From the NCBI RefSeq assembly GCF_004916975.1, contig NZ_STGQ01000002.1, positions 1,130,079 through 1,194,078 on the forward strand: a stretch of DNA of 64,000 nucleotides, in the 5' to 3' direction. Origin of the DNA: Paenibacillus dokdonensis. Lineage in GTDB: Bacteria; Bacillota; Bacilli; Paenibacillales; Paenibacillaceae. Made by a program: the position numbers and the translations under genes. The notes under the pieces were generated by a model that saw only the letters and a list, made by a program, of their open reading frames with translations, did no database searches and was not told the origin of the DNA. The first letter of the stretch is position 1; every line of letters begins with the position of its first letter. Below, in pieces: positions 52,148 through 62,400 of this stretch.

Positions 52148-52891
52148 ATGGGCGGCTATTTAAAAGTATTATCTTCCGAGCGGCTTAAAATGTCGCGCTC
52201 CTATATCGTTCTCCTCATGCTGATTAGTCCGCTCATAGCCGTATTGATCGGGCTGCTCTCCAGCGTCGGAGGATCGTCCATGCCCTGGATCACGCTGATG
52301 ATGGTCATGAGTATGGTGCATGCCATGCTGTTCATGCCAATTATGTCGGGCATATTTGCAGCCTTTATCTGCCGTTATGAGCATAGCGGAGGCGGGTGGA
52401 AGCAGCTTCTCGTTCTGCCGGTCACGCGTACAGGCGTATATTTTGCCAAGTATACGGTCGTGGCTGTTATGCTGGCGATCACTCAGCTGCTGCTCGCAGT
52501 AGCGGTATTTCTGGTGGGCTTCATTAAAGGAATCCATGCTCCGGTAGAATGGGATATCATGCTGCGAAGCATTCTGGGGGGCTGGATCGCTTGCCTCCCG
52601 TTAGCCGCATTGCAGCTGGCTATGTCCATGATGTGGAGCAGCTTTGCCGCGCCACTTGCACTGAATGTTACGTTAACAATACCGAATATTCTGGTTGCAA
52701 ACTCCTCCACGTTTGGTCCCTTTTATCCGTGGGCACAGCCGCTGCTGGCTAGCCTACCCGGCAACGCAATGGAGGGCGGAGGTTTTGGTGCACTAAATTT
52801 GCCGTTCGAGAACCTGATGATAACCGTGCTCGGCAGCTTTGTCGTCTTTTTCATCTTTGGCTGGGTGTATTTTAAAATGAAAGAAGTATAG
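52148..52891 (+). CDS. Lantibiotic-type ABC transporter permease (LanG-like)
   Basis: 247 aa with six helices and the same coupling motif, GGGWKQLLVLPVTRTGVYFAKY, as the previous gene, showing they arose by duplication. It begins directly after the preceding TAA. It completes the LanFEG-like transporter, which typically expels membrane-bound peptide antibiotics. Confidence 0.88.
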   Translation: MGGYLKVLSSERLKMSRSYIVLLMLISPLIAVLIGLLSSVGGSSMPWITLMMVMSMVHAMLFMPIMSGIFAAFICRYEHSGGGWKQLLVLPVTRTGVYFAKYTVVAVMLAITQLLLAVAVFLVGFIKGIHAPVEWDIMLRSILGGWIACLPLAALQLAMSMMWSSFAAPLALNVTLTIPNILVANSSTFGPFYPWAQPLLASLPGNAMEGGGFGALNLPFENLMITVLGSFVVFFIFGWVYFKMKEV

Positions 52892-53315
52892 CCATTCACG
52901 AAAAATTTTCAGAAAAAGGGTTTGAATCCGCAGCATGGCGGGTAAACCATGACAAGGGCGTCTTCGGGATCGAGGGCGCTCTTTATTTTGTTTTTTTACC
53001 CCGGAGAATCCATTCTCCTTTCCCCAACTCTCAAGATGATCGATCAGTATGCTCCCTATACCCTGGTTTCGATACTCTTTTTAGCAACAAATCCCAGGAC
53101 GTTAACTAAAGACTCAGAAAAAAGCAGCTCATAGGGACTTCCGTGAATAGTTCCGATGACATCCTTGTTTTGCTCGCAACCAAAGATGAATAAGTATTCA
53201 CAAAGACAGTATAACATGATATATTATTATATAATGTTTTTACAGATGTTTAAGATAAATCAGGTCCATCTATCCCTGACGGGTTAGATGTTTTCTTATG
53301 GAGGGGGCTATACCC
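52892..53315 (+). other. Intergenic region before the mannan regulator
   Basis: About 424 bp. It holds T-rich sequence after the transporter genes without a clear terminator hairpin, an inverted repeat GTGAATA (53142-53148)/TATTCAC (53195-53201), and the regulator promoter at 53197-53225. A 61-codon ORF at 52949 lacks a ribosome site and is not called. Confidence 0.4.
53197..53225 (+). promoter_or_regulatory. Candidate promoter of the GntR-type regulator gene
   Basis: TTCACA (53197-53202) and TATATT (53220-53225) are separated by 17 bp; a perfect TATAAT also occurs at 53230-53235 without a -35. Confidence 0.45.
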
Positions 53316-54476
53316 ATGTCGCATGAATCATCTTCAAAACCGATGTATGAGCAAATCTTTGAAGCGCTGCGCGACCAGATCGCAACCCGCAAATACTTAC
53401 CCGGCGAGCGGATACCTTCCGAGAAGGAATTGGGCGAAGCTTATAATGTAAGCCGGATTACCAGCAAAAAGGCTTTGGAAATGCTGACTCAGGAGGGGTA
53501 TATTGTCAGACAACCCGGCAGGGGCTCATTTGTCTCCGAGCATTTCGGCTCTGCTGATGTTTCTCCAGGCAGTGCAACCGGCGTAATCACCAAGCCGCGT
53601 CGCGAGAATGGAAAGCTGCTGATCGGGCTCGTGATGACGGACTTTGGCGACAGCTACGGCACCGGCCTTGTGTATGGAATGGAAGAAGCATCCCGGCAGC
53701 ATGACAGTTATTTGATCCTTAGAAGATCGCTTGGAGTGCCTGCCAATGAACAGGAGGCCATTCAAGGTCTACTGGAGCTTGGCGTCGATGGGCTGATTAT
53801 TTTCCCTGCGCAGGGAGAGTATTTTAATGCCGAAATATTGAAGCTTGTCATCAGCCAATATCCGTTTGTGCTGCTGGACCGTCATTTAAAGGGCGTTTCA
53901 GCAAGTTCGATCAGCACCAATAATGCAGCGGCAACCAAGCAGATGATCAAGCATCTTTTTGAACTCGGGCATACCCACATTGCTTTGATGACAGGCCCTC
54001 CGCAGGATACAACGGCTATCGAAGAGCGGATCGAGGGATTCATTCAGGCACATGCTGAAAGTGGTATCGTTGTGGACCGCCGGCTATGGATGGATCATAT
54101 TACGGCTACGCTTCCAACGGCTTTTGTTCCCGAGAATAAGGAAAAGGAAAAGGAGAACATCAAGAAGCATTTAAGGGAAAATCCCAAGATTACGGCACTG
54201 TTCGCGATGGAGCACAACATTGCCCAGCTGGCATATGAAGCCGCACGTGAGTCTGGTTTGCGGATTCCGGAGGATTTGTCGATCGTGTGCTTCGACAGCC
54301 CGGATTATGCAGGCGGATTTCTGTTTACCCATATGCGTCAAAAGCAGGAGGAGATGGGCAGACTGGCCTTCGAAAATGTCCTTAAGCTGAGAAACGGAGA
54401 GAGCGTACCCCATAAAATTTTGCTGGATGCCGAGCTGATCACCGGAGCCTCGACAGGCCCGGTCCGCAAAAAATAA
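53316..54476 (+). CDS. GntR-LacI fusion transcriptional regulator of the mannan locus
   Basis: 386 aa from the ATG at 53316 with GGAGGGGG upstream. The N-terminal GntR winged helix (about 8-77) contains IPSEKELGEAYNVSRITSKK and GYIVRQPGRGSFV. The C-terminal half (about 100-380) is a LacI/periplasmic-binding-type sensor, the AraR architecture. The sensor would bind a sugar, probably manno-oligosaccharide or mannose, given the adjacent mannan genes. A terminator separates it from the GH125 gene. A short dyad downstream of the GH125 promoter (54728-54746) may be its operator. Confidence 0.88.
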   Translation: MSHESSSKPMYEQIFEALRDQIATRKYLPGERIPSEKELGEAYNVSRITSKKALEMLTQEGYIVRQPGRGSFVSEHFGSADVSPGSATGVITKPRRENGKLLIGLVMTDFGDSYGTGLVYGMEEASRQHDSYLILRRSLGVPANEQEAIQGLLELGVDGLIIFPAQGEYFNAEILKLVISQYPFVLLDRHLKGVSASSISTNNAAATKQMIKHLFELGHTHIALMTGPPQDTTAIEERIEGFIQAHAESGIVVDRRLWMDHITATLPTAFVPENKEKEKENIKKHLRENPKITALFAMEHNIAQLAYEAARESGLRIPEDLSIVCFDSPDYAGGFLFTHMRQKQEEMGRLAFENVLKLRNGESVPHKILLDAELITGASTGPVRKK

Positions 54477-54493
54477 TCAGGGTTCAAATTATT

Positions 54494-54536
54494 AAAAAGG
54501 AATGTCATTCTGCATGAATGGCATTCCTTTTTTTTT
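54494..54536 (+). terminator. Terminator after the regulator gene
   Basis: AAAAAGGAATG (54494-54504) pairs with CATTCCTTTTT (54522-54532), followed by more T. Confidence 0.9.
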
Positions 54537-54671
54537 GTGCTCTCCAAACTTCGTCTGACGGGTGGCTGCTCCTTCCTCCCAAGCCGATCCGCGCGAGTCG
54601 GCTATGGAGATAAGCTGGTGAAATCATTCTAAAATATTATATTGGTATTTTTAAATGTTATAAAAAGCATA

Positions 54672-54700
54672 TTGACATGTTATTATAGCGAAATTATAAT
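54672..54700 (+). promoter_or_regulatory. Consensus sigma-A promoter of the mannan operon
   Basis: TTGACA (54672-54677) and TATAAT (54695-54700), both perfect, are separated by 17 bp, about 85 bp before the GH125 start. Such a strong promoter implies that a repressor limits it. Confidence 0.85.
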
Positions 54701-54727
54701 GTGTTTATGCAAGCGGTAACAAATCTG

Positions 54728-54746
54728 GTATATGAATGTGATATAC
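54728..54746 (+). promoter_or_regulatory. Candidate operator downstream of the mannan promoter
   Basis: GTATAT-GAATGTG-ATATAC is a perfect 6-bp dyad with a 7-bp centre, located about 20-40 bp after the expected start of transcription. It is a candidate site for the GntR-LacI regulator. Confidence 0.45.
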
Positions 54747-54783
54747 ATGATTCTTATCTACATAGAAACGGGAGGAACAACAC

Positions 54784-56076
54784 ATGGAATCATTGGGACA
54801 CGAACCGATCTCTTTGAGGCATTTGTCCGATAGAATGTCTGAAAGACTGGTTGAGACGCCTCATCTTTTGAATATTTTCCGGAATGCTATCCGAAATACC
54901 TGGGGGACGACACTAAAAAGAATGTCAGACGGCACGACCTTCGTCATTACAGGTGATATTCCCGCCATGTGGCTTCGGGATTCGGCAGCACAGGTTAGAC
55001 CCTTTCTGGTTTTGGCGGCAGAGGATGAGGAAACAGCAGATCTCATCGAGGGTTTGGTCATTAGACAGCTGAGGTCCATTTTACACGATCCATATGCAAA
55101 CGCTTTCAATGAAGGGCCTAACGGCCATGGCCATCAGGATGATGAAACGGAGATGTCTCCGTGGATCTGGGAAAGAAAATATGAGGTTGACTCCCTTTGC
55201 TATCCGCTGCAGCTGAGCTATCTGCTTTGGAAAAATACCGGACGAACCTCGCAGTTCGATGAATTATTTAAAAAGGCTGCCGAGATGATTTTGGATCTCT
55301 GGACGACAGAGCAGCGGCATGAGACAGAATCGAGCTACCGGTTTCAGCGGAAGAATTGCGTTCCCACCGATACGTTAATTCGGGAGGGGAAAGGAGCTGA
55401 GACGGCTTATACCGGTATGACATGGTCGGGATTTCGTCCGAGCGATGATGCCTGTGATTACGGCTACTTGGTTCCATCCAATATGTTTGCGGTTGTGGTG
55501 CTGGGATATGTTCAGGAAATCGCACGTGAGGTACTTCAGGACGAAGCGCTATACAGCAGAGCCGATAAGCTTGCTATGGAGATTGACGAGGGCATCCGGC
55601 AGTTTGGGATTGTAGAGCATCCTGAATTCGGCAGGATTTATGCTTACGAAACGGATGGACTCGGCCATCACAACCTCATGGATGACGCCAACGTGCCGAG
55701 CTTGTTATCGATTTCCTACCTGGGATACAGAGGAACAGATGCTGCTGTTTATCAGAACACACGGCGATTTATTTTGAGTAAACACAACCCTTATTATTAC
55801 CAAGGAAGTGCTGCAGAGGGGATTGGCAGTCCGCATACGCCAAAGGAATATGTCTGGCATATTGCTCTTGCGATGCAGGGGCTGACGGACGATCGGCGGG
55901 ATGAAAAGGAGCGTCTACTGAAGGTTATGAGCGAAACGGATGCCGGCACAGGACTGATGCATGAGAGCTTCAGGGCCGATAACCCTGCGGATTATACCAG
56001 ACCCTGGTTCTCCTGGGCTAATATGATGTTTTGCGAGCTGCTCATGGATTACTGCGGAATCCAGGTACAACGGTGA
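54784..56076 (+). CDS. Cytoplasmic exo-alpha-1,6-mannosidase, GH125 family
   Basis: 430 aa, GH125 (formerly DUF1237). Metal-independent (alpha/alpha)6 enzyme that removes terminal alpha-1,6-mannose with inversion. Key motifs: TGDIPAMWLRDSAAQVRPF, GWSGFRPSDDACDYGYLVPSNMF-type core (here from TWSGFRPSDD), and LMHESF. Asp221 and Glu394 align with the acid and base of the Clostridium perfringens enzyme (220 and 393). There is no signal peptide, so it acts on imported oligosaccharides. GGGAGG precedes the ATG. It is the first gene of the mannan operon, with a consensus promoter. Confidence 0.93.
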   Translation: MESLGHEPISLRHLSDRMSERLVETPHLLNIFRNAIRNTWGTTLKRMSDGTTFVITGDIPAMWLRDSAAQVRPFLVLAAEDEETADLIEGLVIRQLRSILHDPYANAFNEGPNGHGHQDDETEMSPWIWERKYEVDSLCYPLQLSYLLWKNTGRTSQFDELFKKAAEMILDLWTTEQRHETESSYRFQRKNCVPTDTLIREGKGAETAYTGMTWSGFRPSDDACDYGYLVPSNMFAVVVLGYVQEIAREVLQDEALYSRADKLAMEIDEGIRQFGIVEHPEFGRIYAYETDGLGHHNLMDDANVPSLLSISYLGYRGTDAAVYQNTRRFILSKHNPYYYQGSAAEGIGSPHTPKEYVWHIALAMQGLTDDRRDEKERLLKVMSETDAGTGLMHESFRADNPADYTRPWFSWANMMFCELLMDYCGIQVQR

Positions 56077-56158
56077 CGGGCTCCTTCCGGATCGGCAGAG
56101 CATATTGGCTGATTCGGTTCACGAGTCAGGAAGATTGAATGAGGGAGGTATGTGAAAA

Positions 56159-57058
56159 ATGACGGTCAACAATAAGAAGCTTCGCGGCTGGGCCAAAGGT
56201 TATCTGTTTATATTGCCTTCGATCATCGGCTTCAGTGTCTTTGTCGCCTATCCGCTGTTATCTTCCATTTATTACTCCTTAACCGAATGGAGCGGATACG
56301 ATACGCCCCGTTTTGTCGGCTTCGATAACTTTAAATACATGTTCACAGAGGATCCGGCCTTCTGGCCATCGGTTCGGGCGACACTTTACTTTGTGTTCTT
56401 GAGCGTCCCTTTGTCGCTGATCCTCGGTCTATTATTAGCCATGCTGCTGAATAAAAGTTTGCCAGGCATCAAATGGTTCCGTACGATTTATTATTTGCCT
56501 ACCGTGGTACCATCGATTGCTTCGCTCACCTTGTGGCTGTTCATTTATCAACCGCAATACGGACTGGCCAATTCCCTGCTGAGACTGCTCGGGCTGCCTG
56601 AAGGCACATGGCTGACGAGCGAAACGACAGCCCTTCCATCGATTGTGCTGATCGGGTTATGGCAGGTCGGATCGGGCATCATTATCTTTTTGAGCGGATT
56701 ACAGTCGGTTCCGCAGGAGCTGTATGAGGCGGCGGAAGTCGACGGGGCAGTCAGATGGCGTATGGCGCTGCATATTACGATTCCCATGATTACCCCTATC
56801 CTGTTCCTACAGCTCATCCTCGGCATTATCGGCGCTTTCCAGGCATTCAATCAGGTTCAAGTGCTGACGGGCGGAGGCCCGAACTTCTCTACCTCATTGC
56901 TGAACTTCAAAATCTACAGTGATGCCTTCAATGGCAGAATGTTTGGTTATTCGATCGCTGAGGTGTGGATCCTCTTTGTGATTATCATGATTTTCACAGC
57001 CGTGACTTACCGGTATTCGAACCGGTTCGTGTATTACGAAAGCGACAATGCGAGATAA
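56159..57058 (+). CDS. Sugar ABC transporter permease, MalF-like (mannan operon)
   Basis: 299 aa with six helices, CUT1 family. The EAA loop is at about residues 187-207 (YEAAEVDGAVRWRMALHITIP, key E-A-A and D-G-A). It begins in a hydrophilic KKLRGWAKGYLFILPS stretch. Together with the next permease and binding protein it should import alpha-1,6-manno-oligosaccharides; that substrate is inferred from the flanking GH125 and GH76 genes. No ATPase gene is present, as usual for CUT1 systems sharing MsmX. Confidence 0.9.
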   Translation: MTVNNKKLRGWAKGYLFILPSIIGFSVFVAYPLLSSIYYSLTEWSGYDTPRFVGFDNFKYMFTEDPAFWPSVRATLYFVFLSVPLSLILGLLLAMLLNKSLPGIKWFRTIYYLPTVVPSIASLTLWLFIYQPQYGLANSLLRLLGLPEGTWLTSETTALPSIVLIGLWQVGSGIIIFLSGLQSVPQELYEAAEVDGAVRWRMALHITIPMITPILFLQLILGIIGAFQAFNQVQVLTGGGPNFSTSLLNFKIYSDAFNGRMFGYSIAEVWILFVIIMIFTAVTYRYSNRFVYYESDNAR

Positions 57059-57073
57059 GGAGGTAGATTCATC

Positions 57074-57940
57074 ATGGTGATGCATACGGAAGTTCGGACT
57101 AAGCAGAGACGGAGTTTTAACATACTGGACACCGTCCGCCTTGTCATCTTGACAATTGGTGCGGTCGCAATGCTTTTTCCCCTTCTCTGGATGGTGACGA
57201 TTGCACTGAAGGGTAACAATGACGTATTCAAAATCCCCCCTGAATGGTTCCCCAAAGAGCTTCACTGGTCCAATTTTGTAACCGGAACGAAGGAAATCAA
57301 CTTTTGGCAAACCTTCGGTAATTCATTGTTTATTGCAATTACATGTACGATCGGGCAAATTGTCAGCTCGGTGCTGGTCGGCTATGGGCTTGCAAGATTA
57401 AGCTTCCCTGGACGGAAGCTGTGGTTCTCAATGTTTGTCGGCAGCCTGATGCTTCCGGGATTTGTCGGGATGATTCCTCTTTTTAATCTCTATACCCATC
57501 TTGGATGGTACGATACCTGGCTGCCGATCATCGTGCCTGCCTTTTTCGGGAACGCCACGTTTTCATTTCTGTATGTGCAGTATTTGAAAACGATCTCCGT
57601 TTCCTTTGATGAAGCGGCCAAAATCGATGGTGCCTCTGACCTTTATGTGCTGATCAAGGTTCTGGTGCCGATGACCATGCCGGTTATCATGACCATGGTG
57701 ATCTTTTCCTTCCAAGGTGCCTGGAATCAATACTTGGAACCCCTGATTTATATTATAGATCCGAGCAAATGGACCTTGGCCTTGGCGATGGCCTCATACA
57801 AGGGCACCTATGCAACCGCTTGGAACCTGTTCATGGCAGCGGATTTAATCTACATTCTTCCGATGCTGCTGCTCTTCTTCTTTGGGCAGAAGTATTTTAT
57901 GCAGGGGCTAGGTTCCATTAATTCCGCATCGTTAAAGTAA
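57074..57940 (+). CDS. Sugar ABC transporter permease, MalG-like (mannan operon)
   Basis: 288 aa CUT1 permease with six helices. The EAA loop reads FDEAAKIDGASDLYVLIKVLVP (key E-A-A, D-G-A). AAGGAGGTAG lies before the ATG and only 15 bp separate it from the previous stop. It pairs with the MalF-like subunit to form the transport channel. Confidence 0.92.
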   Translation: MVMHTEVRTKQRRSFNILDTVRLVILTIGAVAMLFPLLWMVTIALKGNNDVFKIPPEWFPKELHWSNFVTGTKEINFWQTFGNSLFIAITCTIGQIVSSVLVGYGLARLSFPGRKLWFSMFVGSLMLPGFVGMIPLFNLYTHLGWYDTWLPIIVPAFFGNATFSFLYVQYLKTISVSFDEAAKIDGASDLYVLIKVLVPMTMPVIMTMVIFSFQGAWNQYLEPLIYIIDPSKWTLALAMASYKGTYATAWNLFMAADLIYILPMLLLFFFGQKYFMQGLGSINSASLK

Positions 57941-58046
57941 GAACCTTTGCCGGATAAGGGGGTGGTGCCTGCCGGATTTGCTGAAACCCCAAGACAATAC
58001 CTTGCTCAGGCGTCATGATTTTAAATTATTTTAGGGAGGTCTTTCT

Positions 58047-59381
58047 ATGAGACAGGGTTCAAAAAAATGGACCAGTGGAATTGTCGCAATGCTGCTATTT
58101 TCAAGCTTGCTGTCCGCTTGCGGCGGTAATAAATCGGATACGACGGATTCTGCAGGAACGGGGTCTGATTCGGGATCTTCGAAAAAGCAGGTCGAGGTCA
58201 CGCTGATCACCTGGGAATCGGCAGAAATGAACGATAAGATCATGGCGTCCATGAAAAATTTTGAACAGGAGAATCCCGACATCAAGATTAAACTGATCCC
58301 TACCCCACTGGACAATTATGGCGTCAAGATCAACGGGATGCTGACCGCCAAAAAGGCTCCCGACATCTTTATGACAGGCAACGACATGCTGCTGGATAAT
58401 GCCTCCAAGGGACTTTTGTATGATTGGTCGTCAATGGAAGCCCAGGACAAAGAGTTCATGGACGGCTTCTACAAAGGTGTCGCGGACAGCTGGCATTACG
58501 AGGGGAAATTGGTCGGTCTGCCGGGTCTTTTGAATACGTACGGCATCTTCTACAATAAAAAAGCGTTCACAGACGCCGGTCTGACAGAGCCGAAAATCGG
58601 TTGGACCTATGACGAATTCTTCGCGGATATGCAGAAGCTGTCGAGCAAACAAGGCGGTGTGCAGCAGTTCGGCTATTACGCACCGCTGGATCCGTTCTAT
58701 GCCTCTCTTTATTCGGTATCCGCAGGCGGGGCTCCGTTCGCGGACGCCATCATTAATCCAACGAAAGTGGAAATCAGCGACCGTTTCGTGGAAGGCGTGG
58801 AAAAATACAAAACGGCTATTGCAGACGGTTCCATGAACCCGCCTACCTTCGATTTAACGAATGTCATGAGCTCCTTCAAGCAGGGCAAAGTGCCGATGAC
58901 GCTGCAGGGACAATGGGTCGCGGATGATTTGATTCGTACGGCTCCCAAAGAATTGGAGTGGGGCTTTGTGCCGATGCCAACCGGGAGCAGCCAGACCGAA
59001 ATCTACGATGCCGTAGGCTGGTGCAGCCCGACAACGGTTGAAAATCCGGAAGCCGTCTGGAAAGTGCTCAAGTATCTGGATTCCAAAATGTATGAGGAAG
59101 TTCTGCCTAAAACTCCAGTGGCACCTGCCGCATATCAAGCATCCTCAACGGCCTACTTTGATGCCCTGAAAGCCGCTGGCCATGCTGAAATCGGCGAAGG
59201 CATCGACCATATTCTGAAGTCCCCAAGCACGCTGCCGGTTCGCTTCTTATCGTCTTGGGCGGGGAAAGCCAATCCATTTATCGAAGCCTCCTGGAAAAAC
59301 ATTCTGATGGGCAAAGCGCCTGTAACGGACCTGAACATGATGGCGGACAAAATCAATAAGGTCATCTCGGAAGCGAAGTAA
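58047..59381 (+). CDS. Sugar-binding lipoprotein of the mannan importer
   Basis: 444 aa, solute-binding family 1. Lipobox LLSAC (Cys25), a Ser/Asp/Gly linker (to about 47), then the domain with VEVTLITWESAEMNDKI near its start and TPLDNYGVKINGMLTAKKAPDIF-type motif (key residues K-x-P-D-I-F). GGGAGG precedes the ATG. It should bind manno-oligosaccharides released by the secreted GH76 enzyme. The 106-bp gap before it has no clear terminator. Confidence 0.9.
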   Translation: MRQGSKKWTSGIVAMLLFSSLLSACGGNKSDTTDSAGTGSDSGSSKKQVEVTLITWESAEMNDKIMASMKNFEQENPDIKIKLIPTPLDNYGVKINGMLTAKKAPDIFMTGNDMLLDNASKGLLYDWSSMEAQDKEFMDGFYKGVADSWHYEGKLVGLPGLLNTYGIFYNKKAFTDAGLTEPKIGWTYDEFFADMQKLSSKQGGVQQFGYYAPLDPFYASLYSVSAGGAPFADAIINPTKVEISDRFVEGVEKYKTAIADGSMNPPTFDLTNVMSSFKQGKVPMTLQGQWVADDLIRTAPKELEWGFVPMPTGSSQTEIYDAVGWCSPTTVENPEAVWKVLKYLDSKMYEEVLPKTPVAPAAYQASSTAYFDALKAAGHAEIGEGIDHILKSPSTLPVRFLSSWAGKANPFIEASWKNILMGKAPVTDLNMMADKINKVISEAK

Positions 59382-59461
59382 GCTCCAGCCAGTAAAATAT
59401 GAAGCCGATCGAAAATTCCCGAAGGCCGGCTTCAAGTTTACACATAAAGGAGGACACTTAT

Positions 59462-62400
59462 ATGAGATTGATTAAAAGCCGTATTTCCAAGCTTTTCGCC
59501 GTCCCTTTGGCGGTGGTGCTAACGTTTGGTTCTGTATCCGCATGGGGAACACCGACGACCTATGCCTTTACCTCTATGGATGCCGACACCGCCATGAAAG
59601 CATTTAACAATACGTTCTGGGATCCGGCTGCCAAGATTTTTTGGAACAACTCAAGCCATAGCGATCATCAAGGCTTCTGGGTAGAAGCCGAGCTGTGGGA
59701 ACTGGTGATGGATGCCTATCAGCACACCTCCGATCCTGATCTAAAGGCACAGCTTCGGGCTCAGATCGACGATGTTTTCGACGGGATCGTGGCCAAGTAC
59801 GGTGCAGACTGGACCAATAACCCTTTTAATGACGATATCATGTGGTGGGCGATGGGAAGCGCACGGGCCTATCAAATTACCGGGGAGTCCAAGTATCTTG
59901 ATGCGGCCAAACATCATTTCGATTTTGTCTATGACACGCAGTGGGATGACAGTTTTGCGAATGGTGGAATCTGGTGGCAGAACAGCGAGCATAACACCAA
60001 AAATGCCTGTATCAACTTCCCGGCTGCCGAGGCGGCGGTATACATGTATAACATCACCAAGGATCAGCATTACCTGGATGCGGCCACCCGCATATTCAAA
60101 TGGGGCAAAACGATGCTGACCGACGGCAGCGGCAAAGTATTTGACCGGATTGAGACCGAAAAAGGAGCAATCCCGGGCGCCACGCATTACAATCAGGGTA
60201 CATACATCGGCGCGGCAGTCGGATTGTATCGGATAACGGGGGATACGGTATATCTCGACGATGCAGTCAAAGCGGCAAACTTCACTGAAAACAAACTGGT
60301 GGATGTGAACGGTTTGCTGAACTATGAAGGCCCTAATGGTGATTTAAAAGGCGGTAAAACGATTTTGATGCGAAATCTCGCCTTTCTCCAGCAGGCGCTG
60401 GATGAGCGATCCGAAAGCAGATATACGGAATTTGGCAGCGTGTTTGACGAGTGGGTTGCGTTCAATACGGAAATGGCTTGGAGCCACCGGAACACGGACA
60501 ATATTATCGATGGCAACTGGGCAGGGCAGCTTCTGTCCGGGACATACGAATCCTGGTCCTCTGCTGCGGCTGTCGAAGCTTTGACGGTGATCAAACCGCA
60601 GGAAGCCGACCTGCATTTCGCAGTCAAAGATCCCTACAAAAAAATAGAAGCAGAACACTATAACATCGGCAAGGGATTTGGATTGGAGGGCGCGCTAGAA
60701 GGCTCTCTGCAGCTGGGCGGAATTCAGTCCGGATCCTACGCCGCGTATAAAAATGTGGATTTTGGTTCCACAGGCGCCACGGGCTTTATTGCGAGAGCTG
60801 CCAGCGCAACAGGCGGAGGAAACATCGAAATCAGGCTCGATTCCTTGGACGGACCTAAAGCGGGAACCCTGAACGTGGAAGGAACCGGCGGATGGAACAA
60901 CTATATCGATGCCGTGACCCTGCTGAAGGATGATCAGGGAAATCCAAGCACGATTACAGGTAACCATGATGTCTATCTCGTCCTTACCAAGACGAATGAC
61001 CAATATCTGTTTAATCTGAACTGGTTTAAATTCACCACGGGCGATCCTTCCCGCACCGATGCCTATGCCAAGCTGAAGGCTGGAAATTATGACAGCAGCG
61101 AAGGGCTGGGTAAAAATGCGGAGGGCGGATTCCTGGATGGAATTCATAACAATGCCTATGTCTCTTACAAAGGCATTGATTTTGGATCAGGTGCGGCCGG
61201 TCTTACCGTGCATGCATCCAGCGGCAGCCAGGGCGGAACGATCGAAGTCAAACTGGACTCTTTGAATGGACCAACGGCAGGCGTTGTAGATATTCCGGCG
61301 CTGGACAGCTGGGATAAATGGGTGGACATCGTGGCCAATATCGATGACAAAGCGGCTGTAGGCGTGCATGATGTGTATCTGATTTTCCATGGCGCAAATG
61401 GCAGTGACTATCCTTGTAATTTGGATTGGTTCACGTTTACAACCATGAAAGGCAAAGCCAGAGATGCTTATGCAAAGCTTGAATCCGAAGATAACTCGGG
61501 CGGCGTGGGCTTTGGTACGGAATCGGGCGGCGGCCAGACCTATCTTGCGGGAATTTCCGGCAAGAACAACCCTTATGTCATGTATAACTATATTGACTTC
61601 GGAAGCACAAGCCCGTCCAAGTTCCATGTCAACGCAGCAAGTGACACCAGCGGAGGAACGATTGAGGTCAGAATCGACAGTATGAACGGCCCCGTGATTG
61701 CAAGCAATACCATTACGGGAACCGGAGGTTGGCAAAATTTCAAAGTGTTCTCTACGGATATAACGGCTCCAGTCACCGGGAAGCACATTGTGTTTATGTT
61801 ATTTAAAGGGACGGACTATTTGTTTAATGTAGATAAATTCACCTTCGGCGATCCATCTGTATTCACGGTACCAACTCCACCGGTTGATCCTCCAAAGGAC
61901 CAGGTTCCGCCGGGAGACGTGGAGAATGTCCGGGTCACTCGCGGCAGTGACCAACTGATCCTTACTTGGGATGGGCCATACGATATCGATGGTCAGAAGG
62001 TGCAAATCACTCTTTCCGGCAATGGACAACAGATCGGTGACATGATGGAGGTGAACCGTGGCATTCAAACGGCGGTGCTCTCCGGAATCGAGCAGGGTAA
62101 AGATTATTCCATCCTGTTTAAATCGGTAGATACATCAGGTAATGTATCCCAAGGAATCACAATCGAGAGCAAGGATCAGCCTTCTTTTGCTCTGACCGTT
62201 AATGGAAGCGCATTGAAGGATGGTGACTCTCTTAAAGATGATGCCATTCTCACTTTCCTAGCGGGAAGCGGCTTGTCCACGGGTGGAACTGCCATACTTA
62301 CCCTGGATGGAAAAGAGTATAAGGTTGATTCCCGGAACAGCAGTACAGATATAGCTTTGGCCGGCAAATTAGGTGACAAGACGGCATCCGTTACTATTGA

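Noticed and set aside
42479-52891. Lantibiotic biosynthesis cluster
   Set aside because: Only exporter and two-component genes are present; no LanB, LanC or LanM gene and no precursor peptide was seen, so resistance is the simpler reading.
52949-53134. 61-codon ORF on the plus strand after the LanG-like gene
   Set aside because: No ribosome site, low-complexity mixed sequence, and it overlaps probable leader sequence; no family recognised.
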